Below are positions 1 through 7,723 of a stretch of 11,436 nt of DNA, in pieces. The first letter of the stretch is position 1; each line of letters starts with the position of its first letter. The notes below the pieces were generated by a model. The model did not search any database and was not told the origin of the DNA. It saw nothing but the letters and a program-made list of their open reading frames with translations. Position numbers and translations under genes: made by a program. The DNA lies in the NCBI GenBank assembly GCA_934230965.1, contig CAKQFW010000044.1:1-11436 (forward strand). Direction: 5' to 3'. The stretch is from an uncultured Prevotella sp. (GTDB lineage Bacteria > Bacteroidota > Bacteroidia > Bacteroidales > Bacteroidaceae).

Positions 1-1158
1 CATTGTCACGCCTACTATACCCTTGCGGTCGTAACCCAACTTGTCAAAGGTTTTTACACAGACCAATAAAGCAAGTGTTGAATCTAATCCACCACTAATG
101 CCTACCACCACATTCTGACAACGGGTGTGCACCAAACGTTTGGCCAATCCCGCTACCTGAATATTAAATATCTCTTCACAACTTTCAGCCATATCGGCCG
201 CTTTAGGTATGAAGGGATGAGCATCAATAGTACGACTCAAATGAAACGTGTGGATGCCGACACTATCGGCCTGAAAACAACGAGGTTCAACGCCACGTTG
301 CGCCATGGCAAACGAAGTATTTTTACGACGTTCTGCACGAAGGCGTTCAACATCTATACTGCCTACTATCAACTGAGCATCAAGACGAAAACGCTGTGAA
401 CGAGCCAAGCATGCGCCATTCTCGTAAATAAGAGCATTGCCGCCATACACAACATCTTGTGTACTTTCGCCAAATCCGCATCCGCTATACACATATCCAC
501 ACAACATACGGGCGCTCTGCTGTGAAAGGAGCGACAAGAGATAGTGGTGTTTGCCTATCAATTCATCACTGGCCGAAAGGTTGAACACAATATCAGCACC
601 TGCTAATGCCAACGTATTGCTACAAGGTGTGGGAGACCACAAATCCTCACATAGCTCAATGCCAAACTTCACGCCACTATCTGTAACAAACAGTTGTGGG
701 TCAGAAGTGATGGTATTTGCATTACCAGCATAATGTATCACACCTGTATCAATATCGGCAGAAGAAGCAAACCATCGCTTCTCATAAAACTCATTATAAT
801 TAGGCAAGAAAGTTTTAGGCACGATACCAAGGATATGTCCATGCTGGAAAACAATGCCACAATTAAGCAACAGATTGCGATATGGCACAGGAGCACCCAC
901 AATGCCAATAACATCAAGTTGTTGGGTATTGTTGAGCAACTGTATCATTGCTTCTTCAGCCGCCATAAGAAGACTTTGTTGCGCAAAGAGATCTTGGCAA
1001 GAATAACCTGTGAGCGATAATTCAGGAAACGTCACTACCTCAACGCCTTCAGCTTCGGCCTTAAATAATAGCGTTGCTATTTCACCCACATTATATCTAA
1101 CATCGGCAACACGCACCGATGGTATGGCAGCAGCCACATTCACAAATCCGTAGTTCAT
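1..1158 (-). CDS. nadE: Glutamine-dependent NAD+ synthetase, 3' end cut off by the window
   Basis: This enzyme makes NAD+ from deamido-NAD+ with ATP, using ammonia released from glutamine by its own N-terminal domain; it acts in the cytoplasm as the last step of NAD synthesis. The reading frame starts with ATG at 1158 and runs open for 386 codons to the window edge, so the C-terminal part is missing. The first ~260 residues are a nitrilase-fold glutaminase domain with the expected triad: Glu46 in FPELSLTGY, Lys115 in PKTFLPNYNEFYE and Cys170 in GIELCEDLW. After a linker, the synthetase domain begins with the ATP pyrophosphatase P-loop SGGLDS at 355-360. The gene lies 33 bases after the DUF2027-Smr gene in the same direction, with no clear terminator between. 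Complete enzymes of this two-domain type are roughly 540 to 680 residues long, so a substantial part lies outside. Nothing looks broken in the visible part. Identification is firm. Confidence 0.96.
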   Translation of the reverse strand, partial: MNYGFVNVAAAIPSVRVADVRYNVGEIATLLFKAEAEGVEVVTFPELSLTGYSCQDLFAQQSLLMAAEEAMIQLLNNTQQLDVIGIVGAPVPYRNLLLNCGIVFQHGHILGIVPKTFLPNYNEFYEKRWFASSADIDTGVIHYAGNANTITSDPQLFVTDSGVKFGIELCEDLWSPTPCSNTLALAGADIVFNLSASDELIGKHHYLLSLLSQQSARMLCGYVYSGCGFGESTQDVVYGGNALIYENGACLARSQRFRLDAQLIVGSIDVERLRAERRKNTSFAMAQRGVEPRCFQADSVGIHTFHLSRTIDAHPFIPKAADMAESCEEIFNIQVAGLAKRLVHTRCQNVVVGISGGLDSTLALLVCVKTFDKLGYDRKGIVGVTM

Positions 1159-1191
1159 ATTTTATTGACTGGGTTATGTCTTTTTACTTGA

Positions 1192-2373
1192 TTACTTTAT
1201 CGTTACCTGAGTAGCCCCATAGCCATACTCTTGAAACGACGCATCCTGATAAGGATAGTTCTTATACTTATAGTTAAGCTCATGTATTACAGCATGGCGT
1301 AAAACACCTTCACCCTTACCATGAATAAAGATAATGCGTTTGCCTTTCTTGTTTTTGTATTTGTCAAGCGTCTTACGAACAACATCCAACTGATAATTCA
1401 AGATATCGGCGGCGTTCATACCAGCCGTGGTTTCAAGCAATGCTTCGGCATGAAGATCTACCACCTCTACGTCAGCGTCTTTTTTCTGTTGTTGCAACTG
1501 TTGCTTGCCATTGTCATAACGACGCACATATGCTGAAACAGAACTTTCTTCTAACGCTTTAGCTACATCGGTGGCTTTTTTATACATTTCTTGCTTCAAC
1601 TGCTTAGGATCGACAACCAACGATTTAGCAGCCTTATCATCTTTCACGATGGTGTAAAGCAAAGCTGGCTGCTCAAAGAAATCGTTCTCTTCAAAAGTAT
1701 GCAATTTGTAGAACTTTACACCATCAATGCGCAATTGCACCTCAATCATAGGCTTCAGCACGAAACCTTTCTCACGTTTAAACGCAAACATCTGCACGCA
1801 CAACTTGCTCATCTCGTTTAGGCTCTCACGTCCGAACTCGTTCAAAAACTCCTTTGTATTAGGTTCAGCCTCTCCCTCATAAAGCAGACTCCAAGTTGAA
1901 CCCTCAGCAGCATAACATGCATAACGCACATAATAGTTGCTATCGTTCACAAAGTAAGCTTCAAAGCGAGTTTGAGTTATCTCCTTTATATCTACTGGAA
2001 CAAAGGCAAGATAACAACTCAGTAAATTACCACCCTTACGCTCTTCTACTTTCGGGCGGAACGTTATTTCTTTATCTGCTGGTTCAATCTCCTCTTCTTC
2101 CTCTTCTTCGGCATCAGCAGCTGACATATTCAATCTTGCTTTCACCGACATACCATCCATAGCGAGATCAGCGTTAGGACGCTCTTTTGAGGCACCCACC
2201 ACCTTACTGATAGAATAATCATTACCTTCAGCCGTTACCACAACCTCATTAACAGGCATGGGAATCTGAAAGCCATCTTCATCTTCTACCAATACGATGT
2301 CTCTGCCTTGGAAACCAGCTACACGACCTCCTCCTATTTCGCTTAAAAAGCTAACCTTATCTCCTATTTTCAT
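1192..2373 (-). CDS. DUF2027 protein with C-terminal Smr domain
   Basis: A 393-residue protein with the layout seen in Bacteroidota: an N-terminal small beta domain (about 1-48, starting MKIGDKVSFLSEIGGG), an acidic linker with seven consecutive Glu at 89-95, a central beta-rich DUF2027 domain (about 102-245), a lysine/glutamine-rich helical stretch (about 255-300), and a C-terminal Smr domain (about 304-392). The Smr hallmarks are the DLH motif at 306-308 and HGKGEGVLR at 351-359. Smr domains occur in MutS2 and in stand-alone proteins, where they bind or cut branched DNA or RNA; whether this one has nuclease activity cannot be read from the sequence. There is no MutS-like ATPase, so it is not MutS2 itself. 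No signal peptide or membrane segment is visible, so it is probably cytoplasmic. The ATG at 2373 is preceded by A-rich sequence. The gene sits between queA and nadE on the same strand. Family assignment is firm, function open. Confidence 0.88.
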   Translation of the reverse strand: MKIGDKVSFLSEIGGGRVAGFQGRDIVLVEDEDGFQIPMPVNEVVVTAEGNDYSISKVVGASKERPNADLAMDGMSVKARLNMSAADAEEEEEEEIEPADKEITFRPKVEERKGGNLLSCYLAFVPVDIKEITQTRFEAYFVNDSNYYVRYACYAAEGSTWSLLYEGEAEPNTKEFLNEFGRESLNEMSKLCVQMFAFKREKGFVLKPMIEVQLRIDGVKFYKLHTFEENDFFEQPALLYTIVKDDKAAKSLVVDPKQLKQEMYKKATDVAKALEESSVSAYVRRYDNGKQQLQQQKKDADVEVVDLHAEALLETTAGMNAADILNYQLDVVRKTLDKYKNKKGKRIIFIHGKGEGVLRHAVIHELNYKYKNYPYQDASFQEYGYGATQVTIK

Positions 2374-2437
2374 TTTTTCTTTGTTCTATAAAATAATACT
2401 AATGGCATAAGCCACATGATGAAATTAACACTAAATG

Positions 2438-3658
2438 TTATGGAATGAGCAGCGAACTGTCTCCATAGCTCAAGAAGCGGAAGTCGTGAGCAAGGGCATA
2501 GTCATACACTTTTTTCCAGTCACCATGAAGGAAAGCACTCACTAACAACAACAATGTGCTCTGTGGCTGATGGAAATTAGTGACAAGCATCTTCACAATT
2601 TTATATTCATACCCAGGAGCAATGATGATCTGTGTGCTCGAATGTAGTGTTGTTAGACCATTACGATCAAGAAAATTTAATACACACTGCAACGCCTCAG
2701 CAGCAGAAATCTCAGCATCTTTATCTACATTATAAGGTTCCCATTGCATTACATGCAGATCGGCTTCGTCTAACGAAGGATTGGCATGCAATTTCAATCC
2801 TATATAATATAAGCTTTCTAATGTGCGCACACTAGTTGTACCTACAGCTATAGCCGATGCGCCATGCTTCAATAGTTTCTCTAATGTTTGACGGTGCACA
2901 CAAATATATTCAGTATGCATCTCATGTTCGCCTATCGTGTTGCTCTTCACAGGTTTAAACGTGCCAGCTCCCACATGTAAGGTTACCTCCTCGCGGTCAA
3001 TACCAGAAGCGTCTAAATCAGCTAGAACCTTTGGTGTAAAGTGCAAGCCAGCAGTAGGTGCTGCTACTGAACCTTTTATCTTCGAATACACCGTTTGGTA
3101 GGTAGTTTTATCGCTTTCCTCTGTTTTACGATTAAGATATGGCGGAATGGGCAATTCACCCACAGCATCCAATATTTCTGCAAAAGAGATATTGTCGGCA
3201 TCCCAAGAGAAGTCAATCAACTGGCTGGTACCCTTTTCGCCTTTACGTTCAACTGATAAAGTCAACGTAGTTCCCTTAACATCAAACGTGCGCGATAGTG
3301 CACCACTCTTCCATTTTTTCATATTGCCTACAATACACAACCATGAACAATGACACGTCGTTTGAAACATCTGGTCATAATCGGCGGGAGCAAAGGGCTC
3401 TAATAAAAACACCTCTATTAAAGCACCCGTCTCTTTGCGGAAATGCATACGTGCCTGAATAACCTTGGTATTATTAAAGACCATCAACGCACCTTGGGGA
3501 AGATGCGAAGGAAGATTATAGAAAATATCTTCACTCACCTCACCATGTTTGTATACCAGAAGTTTGCTATGGTCACGTTCCTTAAGCGGAAACTTTGCAA
3601 TACGCTCATCAGGAAGATCGTAATTATAATCGGTAATATGTATATTTTTTGTTTCCAT
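2438..3658 (-). CDS. queA: tRNA preQ1(34) S-adenosylmethionine ribosyltransferase-isomerase (QueA)
   Basis: QueA transfers and rearranges the ribosyl part of S-adenosylmethionine onto 7-aminomethyl-7-deazaguanine at tRNA position 34, giving epoxyqueuosine, the next-to-last step of queuosine synthesis. The 406-residue protein carries the family blocks in order: YDLPDERIAKFP near the N-terminus, LMVFNNTKVIQAR at 58-70, GELPIPPYL at 167-175, the strongly conserved AAPTAGLHFT at 199-208, HVGAGTFKPV at 228-237, TTSVRTLES at 274-282, and TNFHQPQSTLLLLVSAF at 360-376, with RFLSYGD close to the end. It is longer than the ~350 residues of E. coli QueA. The extra length includes about 90-150, with WLCIVGNMKKWK, which matches my recollection of Bacteroidota versions. 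The ATG at 3658 follows an AAAGA stretch. It begins 30 bases after the PAP2 gene, suggesting co-transcription. Other queuosine genes are not in view. Confidence 0.96.
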   Translation of the reverse strand: METKNIHITDYNYDLPDERIAKFPLKERDHSKLLVYKHGEVSEDIFYNLPSHLPQGALMVFNNTKVIQARMHFRKETGALIEVFLLEPFAPADYDQMFQTTCHCSWLCIVGNMKKWKSGALSRTFDVKGTTLTLSVERKGEKGTSQLIDFSWDADNISFAEILDAVGELPIPPYLNRKTEESDKTTYQTVYSKIKGSVAAPTAGLHFTPKVLADLDASGIDREEVTLHVGAGTFKPVKSNTIGEHEMHTEYICVHRQTLEKLLKHGASAIAVGTTSVRTLESLYYIGLKLHANPSLDEADLHVMQWEPYNVDKDAEISAAEALQCVLNFLDRNGLTTLHSSTQIIIAPGYEYKIVKMLVTNFHQPQSTLLLLVSAFLHGDWKKVYDYALAHDFRFLSYGDSSLLIP

Positions 3659-3688
3659 GTCTTTCGTTTTATTTTATTACATTTTTAA

Positions 3689-4363
3689 TTATACCAATGC
3701 TCTAAAGGTAGCATACACCAATATAAAGACAAACACCATTATAATGCTTTTTACATCAGTAAGACTATAGCCTGACGACGTGTATTGAGTAGAGATATAA
3801 TGGATATTAGGCGATATCTTATGATACACTTTCCACCACACTAAATAACTTAACACACCTGCAACAAGCCCCCAAAGCAATCCTGCAATAATATCAAGCG
3901 GATAATGAAGGCCAAGGTAAATTCGGGTATAGCAATTAAGCAATGACCAGAAAACCAGCGTACAGGTAAGTAACCTATCCTTTACCAATAAAGAAAAGAA
4001 CACCGCTAATGAGAAGGTGTTGGCAGCATGGGCAGAAAAGAAGCCATAATCACCACCACGCACATTATCTACCACCTTTACTGCATATTTTATCACAGGG
4101 TCGTTAGAAGGTCGCCAGCGTTGAAAGTAAGGTTTTGCCAAGAAATCAGCAGCACCATCGGCTAAGACAATGCATAAAACAGCACATCCAATGATAAGCA
4201 AAATCTGAGCAGTAGTTTCATTATTCTTTACAACCACATACAACAATGCGAGATACAACGGTATCCATGTCAATCCCGATGTAAGCGCCATGATTAGCTT
4301 ATCAAAGAAAACAGAATCGCTACCATTCAAAAGCAACAATAACTGACGATCAATTTCTAACAT
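3689..4363 (-). CDS. PAP2-family membrane lipid phosphatase
   Basis: An integral membrane phosphatase of the PAP2 (type 2 phosphatidic acid phosphatase) superfamily. With the ATG at 4363 as residue 1 (224 aa), the three family signatures are visible: K77 x6 R84-P85 (KPYFQRWRP), the FSAH version of the PSGH motif with Ser110 and His112, and R147 x5 H153 x3 D157 (TRIYLGLHYPLD), which holds the phosphate-accepting histidine. Membrane segments appear near 31-45, 53-69, 113-127, 132-145, 157-175, with an extra C-terminal one near 206-222. A TTG codon directly upstream at 4366 could also serve as start, but ATG is more likely. Substrates of this family include undecaprenyl diphosphate, phosphatidylglycerophosphate and lipid A phosphates (LpxE/LpxF types); the sequence alone does not tell them apart. 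It lies downstream of the bat genes and 30 bases before queA. The family call is firm, the substrate unknown. Confidence 0.9.
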   Translation of the reverse strand: MLEIDRQLLLLLNGSDSVFFDKLIMALTSGLTWIPLYLALLYVVVKNNETTAQILLIIGCAVLCIVLADGAADFLAKPYFQRWRPSNDPVIKYAVKVVDNVRGGDYGFFSAHAANTFSLAVFFSLLVKDRLLTCTLVFWSLLNCYTRIYLGLHYPLDIIAGLLWGLVAGVLSYLVWWKVYHKISPNIHYISTQYTSSGYSLTDVKSIIMVFVFILVYATFRALV

Positions 4364-4446
4364 CAACTTTTTCTTTCTAACCTTATTATACTATCATCCG
4401 ACTTTACTTATAACAATAATTCATTATTATAATATATCGTCCTAAT

Positions 4447-4471
4447 AAATCAGATAATTTCCATCTGATTT
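4447..4471 (-). terminator. Stem-loop at the stop codon of the batD-batE gene, possible weak terminator
   Basis: A perfect 9-base inverted repeat, AAATCAGAT at 4447-4455 and ATCTGATTT at 4463-4471, is separated by a 7-base loop and spans the TGA stop codon (4452-4450) of the batD-batE gene. In the minus-strand RNA it would form a hairpin at the end of the bat cluster, before the 86-base gap to the PAP2 gene. The stem is AT-rich and the following RNA has only a short U-rich stretch that is soon interrupted by AGGACG, so it is a poor match to a classical intrinsic terminator. It may instead slow 3'-end decay or mark partial termination. Confidence 0.35.
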
Positions 4472-7029
4472 CTCTTCATCCATCCTTCGCGACCATCATC
4501 AAGCATCACGCCACACCATTCTTTCATCGAATTGTCGGTTATTTTAAGGCGTGTTCCTTCGTGAATAATAAAAGCATCAGATCCTTTCTCTGAAGGAGTC
4601 TTCTTTACATTAACCACAGAAGAAATAACAATAGCTCGGTCTTTACGCGTAATATTGTCGTATTGCTGCCATGCGAAGCACATACTGCTCAAAAAGATGA
4701 CAAACATAACGATAGCGCCATAAAATCCTATCTTCCGCAATGCAAGTTGTGACACAAAAAGATATATAAGCAATAACACCAGCATGGCTATCACAGCAAC
4801 GACAGAAGACACTGCCCAGCCATCCATTCCCATACGGTTAACCACCCAATGATAAACAGCGATAAAGAACATATTGTCTTTCTCAGCAATTTTATCAATC
4901 GTTTTACTTCTTACAAAGCTAAGGTTAAAGCGAGTGGCTTGGTCGCCCGGATTAAGCAATGCTGCACGCTCTAAAGCAATAACAGCCTGAGCAATGCTGT
5001 CAGTGCGATAATATGCATTTCCTAAATTAAAATATACGTCTGCATTGTCGCCCTCTTTCAACAACATTTTATAATCGGCTATCGCTTGCTGATAGTTACC
5101 TTTTTTATACTCAGTATCAGCATTTTGTTTTGTCACCGCACTAACAGTAATGCTTTGCAGTAGCGCCATAAACAAGAATAACATAAAGAGTGCTACATGA
5201 GATGTAGTTTTTTTCTTGTTCTTCTTATTTTGTTTTATTGCATTTTCTATTTCCATAATAGCATCAAATGCCATTTCATATGTTTTACTCATGTTACCGG
5301 CCTCATCGCCCGGGGCATAACGTGCAAACTCACACTCGTCGAGGGCCGAGATAAACTTATCAATAGTAAGCTGATTGATAGATTTCTGGGACAAATTGTC
5401 AGAGATATTTTCTCTTGACAACTGCTCAACAGGCATATTAAGTTTATCGCCCACATAGCCCCACAACGCTTTCAATACCTCATCATAAAAGGCGTCGTGC
5501 TTACGTTCGAACATCAGCTTGCTGGCAGTACGCAAACGACGAATAGCCACCTTGTTAGCTTTCTTACCTTTCATACGAACGACATCGGCATTATCAATAG
5601 CGCGCTTACGGAAGACGATAAGTAAAATAATGAATGCCAAGATAGAAATGCCCAAACACGTCCAATAAGCAGCCGAAGCAAAGAAATGATTACCAGCAGG
5701 CACCATCTTCACTTTACCTGTTTTGATAGGCAATATATCGTCTGGCAACGACTGTGAATAATCGTCAACCGTTGTCGATTTACCATCACCTTTTTCTACT
5801 GTAAGGGCTATCGGCTGCGTTTTTACCGTGCGATAAGCATTTGCTTCAGTATCATAATATACAAACGAGATAGCTGGCAACATATATTTGCCCTGATTGC
5901 GAGGCACCACAAGGAAATCGTATACCATGCTTCCTTCAATACCATTAGCCGTTAGTCGGGTTTTATCCGTTACCTTAGGATCATACTTATCAAAATCTTT
6001 TGGCAGTGACAAAACAGGCTGTTTAATAAGTTTTAGGTTACCTGTACCACTCACCACAACACGAATTGTAACAGGATTACCCGCTTTAAGTGTTGTTTTA
6101 TCAGCTTGTGCAGAAATGCTAAAATGCCCCACGCCACCAGAAAAGTTGGTGGGCTTTGTGGGTAGCGGATCTACTTGCACGTTCAAGCCAGGGGCAACAA
6201 TGTCACGTTTCACCTCTACGTATCCAGAACCACCGTTAAAGAAAGCCTCGAGTGGGTCTACCGAACGGTTCTGCTGCACCACAATGCCTTTAAACGTGAT
6301 GCTTGGAATTTTCAAGGCACCCGTCATCTGTGGATACATTACATACTGGCTCCAGGTTACGCAACGATAATTACGTCCGTTAACCTTCTCTACATGAAAA
6401 CTCTTCTGCGCAGGTAGTTTCACCTCTTGTGTGTGAAAGCCCGTTAAATCAGGCATCTTACCATCAAGCTGAGTAAGTTCTACCAATGTATACACCTTAT
6501 ATGTTAGCAAGATAGGCTCTTGTTCATGAACGCGGCGCTTGTTAGCACTCACACGTACAAACAAATCGTTGCCACTGATGTGTGAACCTGCAGTACGCAA
6601 TCCGTTATCAGCATCATCATGCATCTGTGGGGCATTACCATTCTGTCGTCTAGCACCTGTTACCTTTATGTTTACAGGTTTTGATGTAACGGTGTGGCCA
6701 CCTATCTTAGCACGAGCTCCAGGAATGGTATAGTGGCCTGCCTTTTCAGCATACAGCGTATAGGTATATGTAATAGATGATGAACTGCTGGTATGGCCGT
6801 TCACCATCTGAAAGCTCGACTGTGAAGAGGTATAGGGACCTGCAATAACCTCTATGCCTGCAGGTATATTTCCAGCCCTAAAATCCTCAACATTCTGAGT
6901 ATTTACTGTGTATGCTATACGAAAGTTTTCACCAGTAGATACTGCCGAAGGTGCCCAAACAGAGATGCTCTGAGCCTTTACCACAAGCACCATCGACAAT
7001 ACATATAGTATTAAACCTAATCTGCGCAT
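4450..7029 (-). CDS. batD/batE: BatD-BatE fusion protein: Ig-like/TM BatD joined to TPR-SH3 BatE
   Basis: One uninterrupted 859-residue frame holds two proteins that B. fragilis encodes separately. Residues 1-20 are a signal peptide (cleavage near VKA/QS). Residues 21-445 are BatD: beta-rich Ig-like repeats, each ending in patterns such as GHYTIPGARAKIGG and GALKIPSITFKG. A membrane segment lies at about 452-473, followed by a basic cytoplasmic helical domain at 474-605. The BatE part starts near 592-610 with a membrane or signal segment at about 611-631, then TPR units (about 635-702, including NADVYFNLGNAYY), two membrane segments (about 738-760 and 766-787), and a C-terminal SH3-like domain (798-856, ending EGWMKRNQMEI). 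The four membrane segments after the signal peptide put the Ig-like, TPR and SH3 parts in the periplasm, as in the unfused proteins. Met592 (ATG at 5256) would give a 268-residue BatE if translation restarted internally. The gene begins 22 bases after batC. The role is as envelope component of the Bat complex; biochemical activity is unknown. Confidence 0.88.
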   Translation of the reverse strand: MRRLGLILYVLSMVLVVKAQSISVWAPSAVSTGENFRIAYTVNTQNVEDFRAGNIPAGIEVIAGPYTSSQSSFQMVNGHTSSSSSITYTYTLYAEKAGHYTIPGARAKIGGHTVTSKPVNIKVTGARRQNGNAPQMHDDADNGLRTAGSHISGNDLFVRVSANKRRVHEQEPILLTYKVYTLVELTQLDGKMPDLTGFHTQEVKLPAQKSFHVEKVNGRNYRCVTWSQYVMYPQMTGALKIPSITFKGIVVQQNRSVDPLEAFFNGGSGYVEVKRDIVAPGLNVQVDPLPTKPTNFSGGVGHFSISAQADKTTLKAGNPVTIRVVVSGTGNLKLIKQPVLSLPKDFDKYDPKVTDKTRLTANGIEGSMVYDFLVVPRNQGKYMLPAISFVYYDTEANAYRTVKTQPIALTVEKGDGKSTTVDDYSQSLPDDILPIKTGKVKMVPAGNHFFASAAYWTCLGISILAFIILLIVFRKRAIDNADVVRMKGKKANKVAIRRLRTASKLMFERKHDAFYDEVLKALWGYVGDKLNMPVEQLSRENISDNLSQKSINQLTIDKFISALDECEFARYAPGDEAGNMSKTYEMAFDAIMEIENAIKQNKKNKKKTTSHVALFMLFLFMALLQSITVSAVTKQNADTEYKKGNYQQAIADYKMLLKEGDNADVYFNLGNAYYRTDSIAQAVIALERAALLNPGDQATRFNLSFVRSKTIDKIAEKDNMFFIAVYHWVVNRMGMDGWAVSSVVAVIAMLVLLLIYLFVSQLALRKIGFYGAIVMFVIFLSSMCFAWQQYDNITRKDRAIVISSVVNVKKTPSEKGSDAFIIHEGTRLKITDNSMKEWCGVMLDDGREGWMKRNQMEII
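5193..5214 (-). other. A7 tract followed directly by a hairpin at the batD/batE junction
   Basis: On the coding strand, seven A residues (5214-5208, codons Lys606-Lys607-Thr608) are followed without spacing by CTACAT, loop CTC, ATGTAG (5207-5193), a perfect 6-base stem with a 3-base loop. The element sits exactly between the BatD cytoplasmic domain and the first BatE membrane segment. Loss of one A would put the ribosome into LHLM and then a TAG stop at 5195-5193, giving a BatD-only product of 611 residues. Gain of one A leads to a TAG stop about 24 codons on. Long A runs can cause RNA polymerase or ribosome slippage; no such event is proven here. Confidence 0.45.
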
Positions 7030-7051
7030 TTTTTAATCTTTAAAAGGATAA

Positions 7052-7723
7052 TTACCAGTTTTTCTGTAAACGTCTCGACTGATTTTGCTGAGATTGCTTT
7101 TTCAGTCGTTGCTGCGTATTCTTTTCTTCTTGCATTACAGCATTAAGCAGTTGCTCAGCATTGCTTTGGCCCATCTGCTCCTTCTGTTGCTGCTTTTGTT
7201 GTTTCTCTTTCTGGTTGGGTTGATTTTTTTTATTTTTACCGTTTTTATCTTTGTCTTGATCTGACTTACTCTGTCCTCCCCCATTATTTTTCTGGTTTTT
7301 CAGTAGGCGTTTGCATAAGACATAATTATAACGGGTTTCATTATCGTTAGGGTTGTTACGCAAGCTCTCAGCATAGGCTTTAACAGCTTCACCAAACAAT
7401 TTGCGGTTTTGGCATATCACACCAATGTTATGATACGTCATAGCCTTGCGCATTTTACTCTTCTCCAAACGCCCAGCCTTTTCAAATAAGTCAACAGCCA
7501 TTGAATCTTTCTGCTGCATCATAAGAGCACAACCGAGATTGTACAGAGCCTGCGTGTTATCAGTTTTCGAATCTAAAGCCTTTCTGTACTCGGCCTCGGC
7601 CTTAGCAAAATCTTGATGTCTGTACAACCGATTGCCCGAACGTATCAACTGTCGGTCGGCCTGAGCATTAGCTATCAAGCAACACAAACAAGCCATATAT
7701 AAAAACAAGAGTCTTCTCATCAT
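7052..7723 (-). CDS. batC: BatC, secreted TPR protein with Q/N/K-rich tail
   Basis: A 223-residue protein with an N-terminal signal peptide (MMRRLLFLYMACLCCLIANA, cleavage likely before Gln21), so probably periplasmic. Residues about 23-135 form three TPR units, seen in DFAKAEAEYRKAL, NTQALYNLGCALM, AMTYHNIGVICQ and FGEAVKAYAESLRNNP; TPRs bind partner proteins. From about 142 the chain changes to a low-complexity tail rich in Lys, Asn and Gln, interrupted by NAEQLLNAVMQEEKNTQQ at 188-205, a stretch that looks conserved in BatC-type proteins by memory. The ATG overlaps the TGA stop of batB (ATGATG at 7723-7718, stop at 7722-7720), which points to coupled translation. A second in-frame ATG follows immediately at 7720, so the start could be one codon later. 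The cysteines at 12, 14 and 15 do not form a convincing lipobox. Probably an adaptor in the Bat complex. Confidence 0.9.
   Translation of the reverse strand: MMRRLLFLYMACLCCLIANAQADRQLIRSGNRLYRHQDFAKAEAEYRKALDSKTDNTQALYNLGCALMMQQKDSMAVDLFEKAGRLEKSKMRKAMTYHNIGVICQNRKLFGEAVKAYAESLRNNPNDNETRYNYVLCKRLLKNQKNNGGGQSKSDQDKDKNGKNKKNQPNQKEKQQKQQQKEQMGQSNAEQLLNAVMQEEKNTQQRLKKQSQQNQSRRLQKNW

Noticed and set aside
127..1020. Plus-strand small open frames
   Set aside because: They are antisense to nadE, whose minus-strand frame is open throughout with an intact nitrilase triad and P-loop.
2403..2414. TGGC-ATAA-GCCA hairpin after queA as a terminator
   Set aside because: The stem is only four bases and the following T-rich stretch is interrupted, so it is too weak to call.
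4364..4366. TTG at 4366 as the start of the PAP2 gene
   Set aside because: An ATG follows immediately at 4363 and is the more likely start; the difference is one residue.
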